Below are positions 8,666 through 17,176 of a DNA stretch of 33,827 bases, piece by piece (within the stretch, counting starts at the first letter, position 1; each line of letters begins with the position of its first letter). The notes below the pieces were generated by a model. That model had not been told where the DNA came from, searched no databases, and worked only from the letters and a program-made list of their open reading frames with translations. The stretch is from an uncultured Clostridia bacterium. GTDB lineage: Bacteria; Bacillota; Clostridia; Saccharofermentanales; DTU023. The translations under genes were made by a program, and so were the position numbers. The DNA lies in contig CAMJYM010000018.1 of NCBI GenBank assembly GCA_946220865.1, positions 1 to 33,827 of the forward strand. Direction: 5' to 3'.

Positions 8666-9202
8666 ATGGCTCATTCCCTTGAAGCAGCCTTTGTGTTGCC
8701 CTTAACCCTCATCACTCTCTCGGGTGCTTTGCTCTATTCCCCAAAAATTCTGCGTGTGGAGCGCAGTGACGCGCGCCAGCTCGTATGTATGGCCGAATCG
8801 CGCTGCAATGCTGATGTGCTCTACGGAAAGCCGGCATATCAAGCACGGGAAGCCTACGAACGAAAGGAGAACCCTCGCTATGTCCGCGCCTCGCCTCGCC
8901 GCCTGATTGAAGGTATTCGCGTGGCTGGTGATCTTTGGCGACTGGCTCGTGAGAAAGATGAGACAATCGATATAGGACCTCCTGTGCTGCCGTTGCCGCC
9001 GGGGCAAAAGCCGTCTTTTCCCAGGCTTGGACCGGGAGAAACCATGCCTGCTTTGCCAGCCGGGGACGACATGAGCCCTCCCGCTTTGCCGCCGGGACTT
9101 CCTTATACTGCCTTGCCATCGTGGCAGGGGGGCACAGGTCAGGACTTGTACTCTTCCGGCTTTGGAGAAGTCGAAGACAGTTCTTCGGGAGGCAGGCCGT
9201 GA
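8666..9202 (+). CDS. TadE-like protein with pilin-type N-terminus, first of three
   Basis: A 178-residue protein that opens with 'MAHSLEAAFVLPLTLITL', the hydrophobic start typical of TadE-like and pseudopilin proteins, with a membrane segment at about residues 7-25. There is no leader peptide. The stop codon TGA at 8660-8662 is in frame just upstream, so no longer start exists. If Met1 is removed, Glu6 becomes position 5, the place of the conserved pilin glutamate. The second half is rich in Pro and Gly, with 'LPLPPGQK' at residues 108-115 and further 'LPAG' and 'LPPG' units, and looks disordered. GGAGG precedes the ATG. The stop overlaps the next gene as GTGA. The exact function is unknown. 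No TadA ATPase, platform protein or prepilin peptidase is in the window. Confidence 0.7.
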   Translation: MAHSLEAAFVLPLTLITLSGALLYSPKILRVERSDARQLVCMAESRCNADVLYGKPAYQAREAYERKENPRYVRASPRRLIEGIRVAGDLWRLAREKDETIDIGPPVLPLPPGQKPSFPRLGPGETMPALPAGDDMSPPALPPGLPYTALPSWQGGTGQDLYSSGFGEVEDSSSGGRP

Positions 9203-10779
9203 AGCAGCATCTGCAGGGAAGCATCAGTCTGCTGCTCGCCTTGATTATTCCTGCTATGTCACTGCTTTTTATCCTGGGACTTGCGTATGGTGAACGGCGC
9301 CTCAGAGAAGCCGACTTTGCGCGGGCTGTCACAGCTGCAGCAGAAAAGAGTATGGCTTCGTATGACCGTGGCCTTTGGCTGGACTTTGGTTTATGGGGTG
9401 TAGAGGAAGCGGAGATGCATCTGGAGGAATGTTTCAAGCTGGCGCCCCATGCGCAAATTTCCTATTCTCTTAAAAATACTAAAAAAACGCTTGAAGAGAA
9501 GGAGATTAAGTCGCAGATTCTTCGTTTTATGCGCCTGAGAGCCCCGGCTTTTCTGGCTTTAGATCTGGAAAAACGCATGCGCTCGGCCCTTGAGGGAAGG
9601 CGCAGCCTGGCCGGAGGAAAATTGGAAGCATCTTTGCGCGAAGCCCATCGCAGGCTGGAAGCTGATAGAAAATTCGAAGAAGGGCGGGAAGGCGTTAACT
9701 CGCTCAATCAAAAAAAACTGGAGAGCGAAAGAGATGAGCAAAATGAACAGCCGCTGCCCCTGCCGCCTGGACGCAAAGATTCTGAACACCGGGAACAGGG
9801 GCTTTTGCCGCCTGGAGCTCACGACTCTTCTGCGCTTGCTGAAATCCTTCCGGATGGCTCTCAGGCCGGTCAAACTGAAACTGAGGGGTTTTCGGGAAAC
9901 CAGGGTGAAAGTATGAGTGAGTTAGGTTCAGAGCATAAGAGTTTTCTCGAAGGCCTGATCTTTTCCTTCAGCAAGGGCATGCTGCCCGTTTATCATGCGC
10001 TTGGCAGTGAGGACATCAAGCCTGATGAGGCCTTCTCGCCCTCCTGCATTGAAGGACTGGCCGGGAAAGTCGACCTTCTCCTCGATAAAGGCCTGCGTAT
10101 GGACTCTGAACGCCTCGCTTTGGCCGAGTATGCCTTGCGCTTTTTTCCAGCCGCACTCTGGACCGAACATGATGCGACACACCTCCGACGGTTGCGCACC
10201 CCTGATGGACGACTTCTGGGCGACATGGCCAAAGAGCGGCCGCTCGAGGTGGAACAGATCATCACAGGAGTCCAGGATCCCCAAAAAGCCGAAGAACGCT
10301 GTGAAAAGATACTTCTTGGCTTGCGTTTTCTGCCCCAGCTGCTGGCCGCAGCACAGAGTCCGAGCCGACAGGCCACTTATTTCAAGTGGTCTCAAATCCT
10401 TTCCGTCAGTCTGGCTTTGCTCAGTCTTGGCGAAGTTGATCTGCCTCCGGAGACCCTGCGTTATTTCGTTCAGGCTGCTCATTGTTTTTATCTGGCAAAG
10501 CAGGATGTAAAACTTTTGAAACGTGGTGAAAGTGTCTTTTTCTGGCCTTCCGGAACTCAGGACGAAAGTTCATTGATGGCCTCTTTTGAAAGCTTTTTCT
10601 ATCGTGACTATCTGCGTTTACTCCTCCTCGCCCTGCCTGAGGATAAGCTCACTGCGGAAATGCTTCGTCTGATTAAGCGGCAATATCCCGGTGAATATCT
10701 GGCAGCCTGGCAGCTGGAATGTAAAGCCAAAGAGGGGGTGCTCTGCCGTGATCTGTCCTATATTCAGGAAGAACCTTAA
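9199..10779 (+). CDS. TadE/TadG-like membrane-anchored protein, second of three
   Basis: A 526-residue protein with a single N-terminal membrane segment (about residues 9-30, 'SISLLLALIIPAMSLLFILG'). A long, mostly helical exported region follows. The early part ('ARAVTAAAEKSMASYDRGLWLDFGLWG') resembles TadG-like or other Flp-locus accessory proteins of Clostridia. The glycine before the hydrophobic stretch (Gly7) is in the place of a prepilin cleavage site, but position +5 is Leu, not Glu. Residues about 165-240 are a charged, low-complexity linker with 'LPLPPGRK' at 186-193 and a second 'LLPPG'. The GTG at 9199 is chosen because GGGAGG lies six bases upstream and it overlaps the previous stop. 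The longer ORF from 9121 would add 26 residues encoded inside the previous gene. I do not recognise a specific family beyond this. Confidence 0.65.
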   Translation: MKQHLQGSISLLLALIIPAMSLLFILGLAYGERRLREADFARAVTAAAEKSMASYDRGLWLDFGLWGVEEAEMHLEECFKLAPHAQISYSLKNTKKTLEEKEIKSQILRFMRLRAPAFLALDLEKRMRSALEGRRSLAGGKLEASLREAHRRLEADRKFEEGREGVNSLNQKKLESERDEQNEQPLPLPPGRKDSEHREQGLLPPGAHDSSALAEILPDGSQAGQTETEGFSGNQGESMSELGSEHKSFLEGLIFSFSKGMLPVYHALGSEDIKPDEAFSPSCIEGLAGKVDLLLDKGLRMDSERLALAEYALRFFPAALWTEHDATHLRRLRTPDGRLLGDMAKERPLEVEQIITGVQDPQKAEERCEKILLGLRFLPQLLAAAQSPSRQATYFKWSQILSVSLALLSLGEVDLPPETLRYFVQAAHCFYLAKQDVKLLKRGESVFFWPSGTQDESSLMASFESFFYRDYLRLLLLALPEDKLTAEMLRLIKRQYPGEYLAAWQLECKAKEGVLCRDLSYIQEEP

Positions 10780-11779
10780 GCATCATCGTCAATTTAACCT
10801 GAGAGGCTCTCTTTCTCTTGAAGCTGCTGTATTACTACCGCTCATCCTCATTTTTTTCTTTTTTCTGCTCTCGGCTGAGCTGGCTGCCCTGGGAGAGAGC
10901 CAGCTTCGCTATGCGCTGGATCAGGCAGGTACAGAAATATCCCTGCTTTTTCCTGCTGCCGAAAAAGCCATGGAAAAGGGTGGTGAGTTGGGAAAGCAAA
11001 TACTTGAGAAAACACTTGATCAAAAGGAGACAGGGCTTTTGGAGAGCCTTGCCGGTGATTATGCGAGCTCGCTCTTTTTGAGTCCATTTCTGGAGCGACA
11101 GCTCGATAAATGGATCGCTGAAAAAAGAAGAGGCGGCGGACTGCCTTTGCCGCCTCATGAACGCCAGCTTTTTCTCGACTGGAGTCCGGATGGTAAAGGC
11201 CTGACCCTGACTCTTTGGTACAGCACGCCTCTCTTAATCGGCCGGGTTGAAAGAGAGATCAAAGCTTTTGTTCCATTATGGAGTGAGCGGGTTCCGGAGA
11301 AAACGAAGGCGAAGGAGGGTCAGGAATCATCGCAGGACGATGACATCTGGTCGGCTGATAATTTCAGCAGAGGACGCTATTTTCGTGATAAAGTGGGCAG
11401 CAATTTACCTGCAAACTATCCGACAATCGCCGCTTTTGAAGCGGGCAGAGCAAAGGCTGTGCGCAGTATGGATCTGACGGCTCCCGCTTATGGTGACGTG
11501 TTCGCAGCCCGACAAAATATTCTTTTAGAAATGGAGCAGCTGGCTGCTTTCAGAGGACACAGCAGTCTGTCAAAAAAAGTACCGACCATCCGTGAAGAAG
11601 AGATAGAAAGCAGGGAACTCGTTTTAATCACGCCCCGGAACGCGCCGGGCTTCTATGATGAAGGTTTCTGGGCTGAGATGAAAAGAGAAGCGAGTGCCCG
11701 GGGACTTCTTCTTGATGTACGACAAATCGGGCGCAGCCACCGTTATCTGGATGAGGGTAAGGAAGCGCCTGAGTCTTGA
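10748..11779 (+). CDS. TadE-like prepilin fused to a CdiA tRNase-like domain
   Basis: A protein of about 343 residues. It opens with a textbook prepilin signature: 'RG' at 19-20, then 'SLSLE' with Glu25 at +5 of the presumed mature protein, followed by a hydrophobic helix to about residue 43. A middle region carries 'LPLPPH' at 132-137. The last third, residues 201-335, runs 'IWSADNFSRGR', 'GSNLPANYP', 'AFEAG', 'SMDLTAPAY', 'LAAFRG', 'ESRELVLITP'. By order and spacing this resembles the CdiA C-terminal tRNase domain of polymorphic toxins, as I recall it. The usual Glu eight residues before the NLP proline is Arg213 and the usual Lys of 'SIKSLD' is Arg239, so activity is uncertain. The start is unsure. 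GTG at 10748 has GAGGGGG upstream; the ATG at 10691 would overlap the previous gene by 89 bases. No immunity-like gene follows before secA. Confidence 0.65.
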   Translation: MICPIFRKNLKHHRQFNLRGSLSLEAAVLLPLILIFFFFLLSAELAALGESQLRYALDQAGTEISLLFPAAEKAMEKGGELGKQILEKTLDQKETGLLESLAGDYASSLFLSPFLERQLDKWIAEKRRGGGLPLPPHERQLFLDWSPDGKGLTLTLWYSTPLLIGRVEREIKAFVPLWSERVPEKTKAKEGQESSQDDDIWSADNFSRGRYFRDKVGSNLPANYPTIAAFEAGRAKAVRSMDLTAPAYGDVFAARQNILLEMEQLAAFRGHSSLSKKVPTIREEEIESRELVLITPRNAPGFYDEGFWAEMKREASARGLLLDVRQIGRSHRYLDEGKEAPES

Positions 11780-11831
11780 GCTATGCCAAACTCGCCGCCG
11801 ATGAACAATTGCGTTAAAATATATGTGTATG

Positions 11832-11862
11832 TGCACTCATGCACTCAGCTATAAGAGAGTGC
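11832..11862 (+). repeat. Tandem repeat and hairpin in the secA leader
   Basis: TGCACTCA occurs twice back to back (11832-11839 and 11840-11847), and GAGTGC at 11857-11862 can pair with either copy. The element lies about 75-100 bases before the secA start. It may be a leader structure with two alternative pairings, but no T-run follows, so it is not a terminator. Confidence 0.35.
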
Positions 11863-11935
11863 TGGAGTGATTTGAAAGTTAAGAATAAGCGCTTTAAAGA
11901 TTAAAAAATAAAAACTAGAAGAATAAAGGAAAAGT

Positions 11936-14773
11936 ATGGGACTTATTAAAAAAATATTTGGGTCAAGTTCTGAACGTGAAATCAAAAAAATCATGCCTCT
12001 TGTCAGGCAAATTGAAGAACTGGCACCACGTTTCAGCGCCATGAGTGAAGAAGAACTGCGGGGAATGACGGCTTCATTCAGGCAGAGGCTGGATGCTGGC
12101 GAAACACTTGATGATCTGTTGCCAGAAGCTTTTGCAAGTGTTCGGGAAGCAGCCACAAGAGTCCTGGGCATGACGCACTTCGAAGTGCAGCTCATTGGTG
12201 GCATCATTCTCCACCAGGGACGCATTGCCGAAATGAAAACCGGTGAAGGCAAGACTCTGGTGGCGACCTTGCCGGTGTATCTCAATGCGCTGGCCGGTAA
12301 AGGTGTACATATCGTCACCGTCAATGATTATCTGGCCCGCCGTGACAGCGAGTGGATGGGAAAAATTTACCGTTACCTCGGTCTCAGTGTTGGACTCGTT
12401 GTGCACGGGATCAGCAAGGAACAAAAGAAAGCAGCCTATGCCGCTGATATCACCTACGGAACGAACAATGAGTTTGGTTTTGATTATCTGCGCGATAACA
12501 TGGTGACCCGGCTGGAGGATAAAGTTCAACGTGAACTGAGTTTTGCCATCGTCGATGAAGTCGATAGTATCCTTATCGACGAAGCACGTACTCCCTTGAT
12601 TATCTCCGGTTCCGGGACAGAGTCCTCACAGCTCTATGTGGAGGCCCAGCGCTTTGTCTCCGGGTTGAGAAGTAAAAGCTTCCGCAAGATCGACGATAAG
12701 ATGGATTTTGATGAGGCCGCAGAGCTGGAAGGCGATGCCGACTACATCATTGACGAGAAGGCGAAGACGGCCGTGTTGACCCCGCGTGGTGTAGAGAAGG
12801 CGGAAGCTTTTTTTAAAGTCGACCAACTGACCGATCAGGCCAACTATAAATTAAATCATCATATCAATAACGCCCTGAAGGCCAATGGTATCATGCACCG
12901 CGATCAGGACTATGTCCTGCGTGATGGTGAGGTGGTCATTGTCGATGACTTTACCGGGCGTCTTATGGAAGGCCGCCGTTACAGCAACGGTCTGCATCAG
13001 GCCATTGAGGCTAAAGAAGGGGTCATGGTTCAGAACGAAAACCGCACCCTAGCCACCATTACCTTCCAGAATTACTTCCGTATGTATCATAAACTCTCCG
13101 GCATGACCGGTACGGCAATGACAGAAGAGGATGAGTTCCGTGAAATATACCAGCTGGACGCGGTGGAAATTCCCACAAATAAGCCGCTGATCCGTGAGGA
13201 CCTGCCGGACGCTGTTTATAAGACCCTGAGAGGCAAGTATCAGCGTGTGCTTGAAGAAGTTGAAAAGGTGCATGCTACGGGACAGCCCGTGTTGATCGGC
13301 ACCATTTCCGTAGAGCGCAGCGAACAGCTTTCGGAGCTATTCACCCGGGCAGGTTTGCCTCACAATGTCCTGAATGCCAAACAACATGAGCGAGAAGCGG
13401 AAATTGTTTCACAGGCCGGGCGCCTGGGGGCCATTACGATTTCGACCAATATGGCCGGTCGTGGTACCGATATCATGCTCGGCGGCAATCCCGAGTATCT
13501 GGCGAAACAGGCCATGCGCAAGGATGGGGTTTTAGATGAAATCATCGAAGAAGCCGACTCCTACTATGAGACAGATGACCTCACGATTCTTCAGGCACGC
13601 GAGATTTTTCAGAATTATAAGAGAAGTTTCACAGAAGAGACCGACAGCGAAAAGGAACAGGTTGTTGCTGCTGGCGGACTCTATATCATGGGTACGGAAC
13701 GCCATGAATCCAGGCGTATTGATAACCAGCTCCGCGGTCGTTCCGGTCGACAGGGAGACCCTGGTAAAAGCCGCTTTTTCCTTTCCCTCGAAGACGATCT
13801 CATGCGCCTTTTTGGCGGAGAGCGCATGGATAGAATTTTTGACAGCCTCGGTGTGGAAGAGGATATGGAAATTTCTCATGCCATGCTTTCGCGTGGAATT
13901 GAGTCCGCTCAGCGCCGCGTGGAAGCCCAGAACTTTGCTATCCGCAAACATGTTCTTGAATATGATGATGTCATGAATCAGCAGCGTGAGCTGATTTATC
14001 GACAGCGCAGCGAGGTTTTGGAAGGACGTGATATCCACGACTACTATCTTCGCATCATTCATGAGCAGGTGCGGGAAGTGCTGCTTGACTTTATTGGCGG
14101 CGAAGCTGATTCGGAAAAATGGGATAAAGAAGCCCTCGCCACCCGCATGCAGGATCTTCTCGGTGATCTTCCTGTCCTGGAACAGTTGAGACATGGCCAT
14201 AAAGCTCTGGACGGTGAAGACCTCTGCGAAGAAATTACTGACGCGGCGATTCATCGCCTCGAGGATAAAGCATCAGAACTTGGCGGTGAAGAAATTCTGC
14301 GTGAGGCTGAGCGCATGGTTCTGCTCTCCTGTGTGGACAATAACTGGATGGAGCACATCGATAACATGGATACCCTGAGGGACAGCATTGGCATGCGTGC
14401 CTATGGCCAGCAGGATCCGGTTGTGGCTTATAAAAAGGAAGGCTTCGAAATGTTTGAAGCCATGACCAGAGAAATCCAGGAAGATTCTCTGCGCCTGATT
14501 ATGCGTGCGCAAATTTTTGAGAAAAATGCCAATTCAGGTCTGGATGAAAGACGGCTATCAGAGGGTCGTAAGGGATCAGGCAGCGCCTTGCAGTCGGCAA
14601 GAAGCGCAAGCTCTGCGGGAGGAAAGCTGCCCCAGAGTCCACAGCCTCCCGCCGAAAAGCTGGCGCCGGTCAAACGTGATCATTTTCTGGGGCGTAATGA
14701 TCCCTGCTGGTGTGGCAGTGGGAAAAAATACAAAAACTGCCATATGCGCTCGGATCAGGAAGGCAAGTCCTGA
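11936..14773 (+). CDS. secA: Preprotein translocase ATPase SecA
   Basis: SecA is the motor that drives unfolded preproteins through the SecYEG channel. This 945-residue protein has every landmark: Walker A 'MKTGEGKT' at residues 100-107, the DEAD-like 'IVDEVDSILIDEARTPLI', the preprotein cross-linking region, and helicase motifs such as 'TISTNMAGRGTDIMLGG' and 'GRSGRQGDPG'. The C-terminal SEC-C zinc motif is 'CWCGSGKKYKNCH', with Cys-x-Cys-x8-Cys-His; the usual Pro after the first Cys is Trp. A variable linker rich in Ser, Pro and Ala lies before it. An AAAGGAAAAG ribosome site supports the ATG. It stands in its own unit after the TadE-like trio and ends about 70 bases before the tRNA-Ala gene. 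Confidence 0.97.
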   Translation: MGLIKKIFGSSSEREIKKIMPLVRQIEELAPRFSAMSEEELRGMTASFRQRLDAGETLDDLLPEAFASVREAATRVLGMTHFEVQLIGGIILHQGRIAEMKTGEGKTLVATLPVYLNALAGKGVHIVTVNDYLARRDSEWMGKIYRYLGLSVGLVVHGISKEQKKAAYAADITYGTNNEFGFDYLRDNMVTRLEDKVQRELSFAIVDEVDSILIDEARTPLIISGSGTESSQLYVEAQRFVSGLRSKSFRKIDDKMDFDEAAELEGDADYIIDEKAKTAVLTPRGVEKAEAFFKVDQLTDQANYKLNHHINNALKANGIMHRDQDYVLRDGEVVIVDDFTGRLMEGRRYSNGLHQAIEAKEGVMVQNENRTLATITFQNYFRMYHKLSGMTGTAMTEEDEFREIYQLDAVEIPTNKPLIREDLPDAVYKTLRGKYQRVLEEVEKVHATGQPVLIGTISVERSEQLSELFTRAGLPHNVLNAKQHEREAEIVSQAGRLGAITISTNMAGRGTDIMLGGNPEYLAKQAMRKDGVLDEIIEEADSYYETDDLTILQAREIFQNYKRSFTEETDSEKEQVVAAGGLYIMGTERHESRRIDNQLRGRSGRQGDPGKSRFFLSLEDDLMRLFGGERMDRIFDSLGVEEDMEISHAMLSRGIESAQRRVEAQNFAIRKHVLEYDDVMNQQRELIYRQRSEVLEGRDIHDYYLRIIHEQVREVLLDFIGGEADSEKWDKEALATRMQDLLGDLPVLEQLRHGHKALDGEDLCEEITDAAIHRLEDKASELGGEEILREAERMVLLSCVDNNWMEHIDNMDTLRDSIGMRAYGQQDPVVAYKKEGFEMFEAMTREIQEDSLRLIMRAQIFEKNANSGLDERRLSEGRKGSGSALQSARSASSAGGKLPQSPQPPAEKLAPVKRDHFLGRNDPCWCGSGKKYKNCHMRSDQEGKS

Positions 14774-14801
14774 TGGAGTTATGCTGATGACTCTCCTGCT
14801 C

Positions 14802-14830
14802 TTGCAATTCATTTCCGGCTTCGGTACAAT
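14802..14830 (+). promoter_or_regulatory. Promoter of tRNA-Ala
   Basis: TTGCAA at 14802-14807 and TACAAT at 14825-14830 have an ideal 17-base spacer. The -10 box ends 13 bases before the first base of the tRNA, so the primary transcript has only a very short leader. Confidence 0.8.
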
Positions 14831-14843
14831 AGCTCCTGCACCC

Positions 14844-14919
14844 GGGGATATGGCTCAGCTGGGAGAGCGCTGCCTTCGCATGGCAGAGGCCACGGGTTCG
14901 AATCCCGTTATCTCCACCA
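14844..14919 (+). tRNA. tRNA-Ala (anticodon CGC)
   Basis: A 76-base cloverleaf. The acceptor stem GGGGATA pairs with TATCTCC with one G-U pair. The D arm is GCTC/GAGC, the anticodon stem CTGCC/GGCAG has loop TTCGCAT, and the T arm ACGGG/CCCGT has loop TTCGAAT. The anticodon at positions 34-36 is CGC, which reads GCG alanine codons. The terminal CCA is encoded. It has its own promoter and terminator. Confidence 0.97.
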
Positions 14920-14921
14920 GC

Positions 14922-14959
14922 AGCCCTGAAACATCGTGTTTTCAGGGCTTTTGATTTTT
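14922..14959 (+). terminator. Terminator after tRNA-Ala
   Basis: AGCCCTGAAA at 14922-14931 pairs with TTTCAGGGCT at 14940-14949 across an 8-base loop, followed by a T-rich run. It begins three bases after the tRNA, as expected for a single-gene tRNA unit. Confidence 0.88.
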
Positions 14960-14983
14960 CAGGAGTAAGAAAAGCTAAGAAAA

Positions 14984-15709
14984 ATGAAAACGATACAGAA
15001 TGGCATAACTCCACGGTGGAAAGCCCTGCTTTTTGATCTTGACGGAACGCTCGTCTATACTTTGCCCTCACTGACCCGAGCCAGCAACGATATGCTTGAG
15101 CATTATGGTCTTCAGGCAATCAGTGAAGAGGAAATGCTTCCTCTGGTGGGCTATGGGGCAAGACGTCAGGTCGAAGGTCTGCTGAAATATCGTGGCGCAG
15201 CGCAGGATATTTCTCTTGAAGAAGCTCATGGTGTTTATCTGCGGGTCTTTCAGGAGCGCTGTACCTACAGGAACCGTCCTTACCCTGGACTGACAGATTT
15301 GCTCTTCGATGCTCAGGAAGCTGGACTGCGCCTTGGGATTCTTACGAATAAGCCGGATGAGATGGCTCAAAAGGTGAGCCGCAAGTCTTATCCTCTGGAC
15401 CTTTTTGAACTGATTCAGGGAGAGCTTCCCGGGGTTCCTCTTAAACCAGATCCCTCAAGTCTCCTGCAAGCTTGTGGCAAACTTGGACTCTCAGCAGAGG
15501 AATGCCTCTACGTTGGCGATTCGGAAGTTGACATCGCCTATGCCAGAAATGCATCCTGCCCTTGCTGTTCGGTGCTCTGGGGATACCGGGATGAAGCTCT
15601 GCTGCGTAAAGAGCATGCGGAATTTTATGTGCGTTCTGTCGAGGACTTTCGCAGTCTTCTGGGCTTACAGACTGAATTCAGTCCTTTTTCAGAGCCTCAC
15701 CGACCTTAA
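14984..15709 (+). CDS. gph: HAD hydrolase, phosphoglycolate phosphatase-like
   Basis: A 241-residue haloacid dehalogenase-family phosphatase with a helical cap. Motif I is 'FDLDGTLV' with Asp18 as nucleophile and Asp20 as acid/base. Motif II is 'ILTNK', motif III is the Lys in 'PLKPDPSSL', and motif IV is 'YVGDSEVDIAYARNA'. These match the Gph/PgpP branch, which removes phosphate from 2-phosphoglycolate or similar small substrates. The residue after 'GTLV' is Tyr where most relatives have Asp, a small departure. Sequence alone does not settle the substrate. The gene starts 25 bases after the tRNA terminator. radA follows after 51 bases and ispD after another 21, so the three are probably co-transcribed. 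Confidence 0.8.
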   Translation: MKTIQNGITPRWKALLFDLDGTLVYTLPSLTRASNDMLEHYGLQAISEEEMLPLVGYGARRQVEGLLKYRGAAQDISLEEAHGVYLRVFQERCTYRNRPYPGLTDLLFDAQEAGLRLGILTNKPDEMAQKVSRKSYPLDLFELIQGELPGVPLKPDPSSLLQACGKLGLSAEECLYVGDSEVDIAYARNASCPCCSVLWGYRDEALLRKEHAEFYVRSVEDFRSLLGLQTEFSPFSEPHRP

Positions 15710-15760
15710 TTTTCAGGGCCTCTCCGGACTTTAAGTGGAAGAGTAAGAAGGAGCTTCAGT

Positions 15761-17155
15761 ATGGCTAAAGTTAAAACGAAATTTTTCTGTAAGGAATGCG
15801 GCTATGAGTCTTCGGGCTGGCTGGGCAAATGTCCCTCCTGCGGTTCCTGGAATAGTTTTGTTGAGGCTAAAATTGAAGACCCTTCCAGAAAACGCGGCAG
15901 TTGGGTGCAGCCAGAAGATAATGCTGGAACTGAGAACAACAAGCTGCAGCAGCTCTCTCAAATTATCAGCGGAGACGAAGAGCGTTTCTCTTCCGGGATG
16001 CCGGAGCTCAACCGAGTCTTAGGTGGTGGGCTGGTCAAGGGTTCGCTGATTCTTCTGGGTGGTGATCCCGGTATTGGTAAATCCACCTTACTGCTTCAGG
16101 TTTCAGCCGCGGTTGCAGGAGAAGGCAGGAAGATTCTTTATGTGAGCGGGGAGGAATCGCCAGGACAGATTCGGCTGCGGGCCAATCGGCTGAAACTCGC
16201 AAATGCAGCTATTGCCCTTCTACCTTCAACGAGTTTTACGAAAATCGAAGAGGCTATACGGCAAACTGAGGCCGATTTTGTCGTCATTGATTCGATCCAG
16301 ACCATCTATGTCCCGGAAATTGCCTCGGCACCTGGGACAGTGACGCAGGTGAGAGAGGCTGCTGGCGGACTATTGCGCCTGGCCAAAAATCTTAATACGA
16401 CCATTGTGCTTGTGGGACATGTGACCAAGGATGGCTCTATTGCCGGTCCCCGCATTTTGGAGCACATGGTTGATACCGTTTTATATTTTGAGGGTGAGAA
16501 TCAGAGCAATCTTCGGCTTTTGCGCTGTGTGAAAAACCGTTTTGGCACGACGGATGAACTGGCGGTCTTTGAAATGCGCGACCGGGGCCTTTTCGGCATC
16601 TCGGATCCCTCTCTCTTCATGTTAAAGGGTCGGCCTATCGATGTTCCTGGCCTGGCTGTTACATCCTGTCTTGAAGGGAGTCGACCGCTGCTTCTGGAAA
16701 TTCAGGCTTTGCTTACACCCAGCTCGTATCAGCAGGCCCTGCGCATGTCGCAGGGCATTGATCGTCTGCGCCTTTCGCTTCTCCTGGCGGTACTGCAAAA
16801 GGCACTGAAACGGGATTTTTCAGCGCTGGACTGTTATCTTAATGTCACCGGTGGCATCCGTATCCGTGAGACTGCTGCCGATCTTGCGGTTCTTGCAGCC
16901 ATTCTTTCCAGTTCAGAGGATAAGGCTTTGCCGGCCGACTTACTGATTATCGGGGAGGTCGGACTTTCGGGTGAAATTCGTCCCGTCTCCCAGACTTCCA
17001 GGCGTGTGCAGGAGGCCTTAAGGCTTGGCTGGAAAAAGTTTATTCTCCCCTCACAATCTGAAGAAGAGCTCTCAAAGCTGGCTCTGCCGGATGGCTGTCA
17101 GCTCTATTACGTCAGTCTGGTCAACGAAGCTGTCGATCTGTTTTTCGTGAAGTAA
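15761..17155 (+). CDS. radA: DNA repair protein RadA
   Basis: RadA (Sms) is a RecA-like branch-migration helicase used in recombinational repair. The 464-residue protein has the N-terminal C4 zinc finger with Cys10, Cys13, Cys24 and Cys27 ('CKECGYESSGWLGKCPSCG'). Walker A is 'GDPGIGKST' at residues 101-109, and the RadA-specific 'KNRFG' motif lies at 258-262. The C-terminal Lon-protease-like domain is present ('GEVGLSGEIRPVSQ'). Length and order match the family. The ATG at 15761 is preceded by AAGGAG. It lies between the gph-like and ispD genes; radA next to ispD is a common arrangement in Firmicutes. Confidence 0.96.
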   Translation: MAKVKTKFFCKECGYESSGWLGKCPSCGSWNSFVEAKIEDPSRKRGSWVQPEDNAGTENNKLQQLSQIISGDEERFSSGMPELNRVLGGGLVKGSLILLGGDPGIGKSTLLLQVSAAVAGEGRKILYVSGEESPGQIRLRANRLKLANAAIALLPSTSFTKIEEAIRQTEADFVVIDSIQTIYVPEIASAPGTVTQVREAAGGLLRLAKNLNTTIVLVGHVTKDGSIAGPRILEHMVDTVLYFEGENQSNLRLLRCVKNRFGTTDELAVFEMRDRGLFGISDPSLFMLKGRPIDVPGLAVTSCLEGSRPLLLEIQALLTPSSYQQALRMSQGIDRLRLSLLLAVLQKALKRDFSALDCYLNVTGGIRIRETAADLAVLAAILSSSEDKALPADLLIIGEVGLSGEIRPVSQTSRRVQEALRLGWKKFILPSQSEEELSKLALPDGCQLYYVSLVNEAVDLFFVK

Positions 17156-17176
17156 AGAGCGCACGGAGGTTTGACA

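Noticed and set aside
8464..8682. A 72-residue open frame between the hydrolase and the first TadE-like gene
   Set aside because: It overlaps the end of the hydrolase, lacks a ribosome site and has no protein-like pattern.
14505..14954. Open frame running from the end of secA through the tRNA-Ala gene
   Set aside because: It overlaps secA in another frame and crosses a clear tRNA and its promoter.
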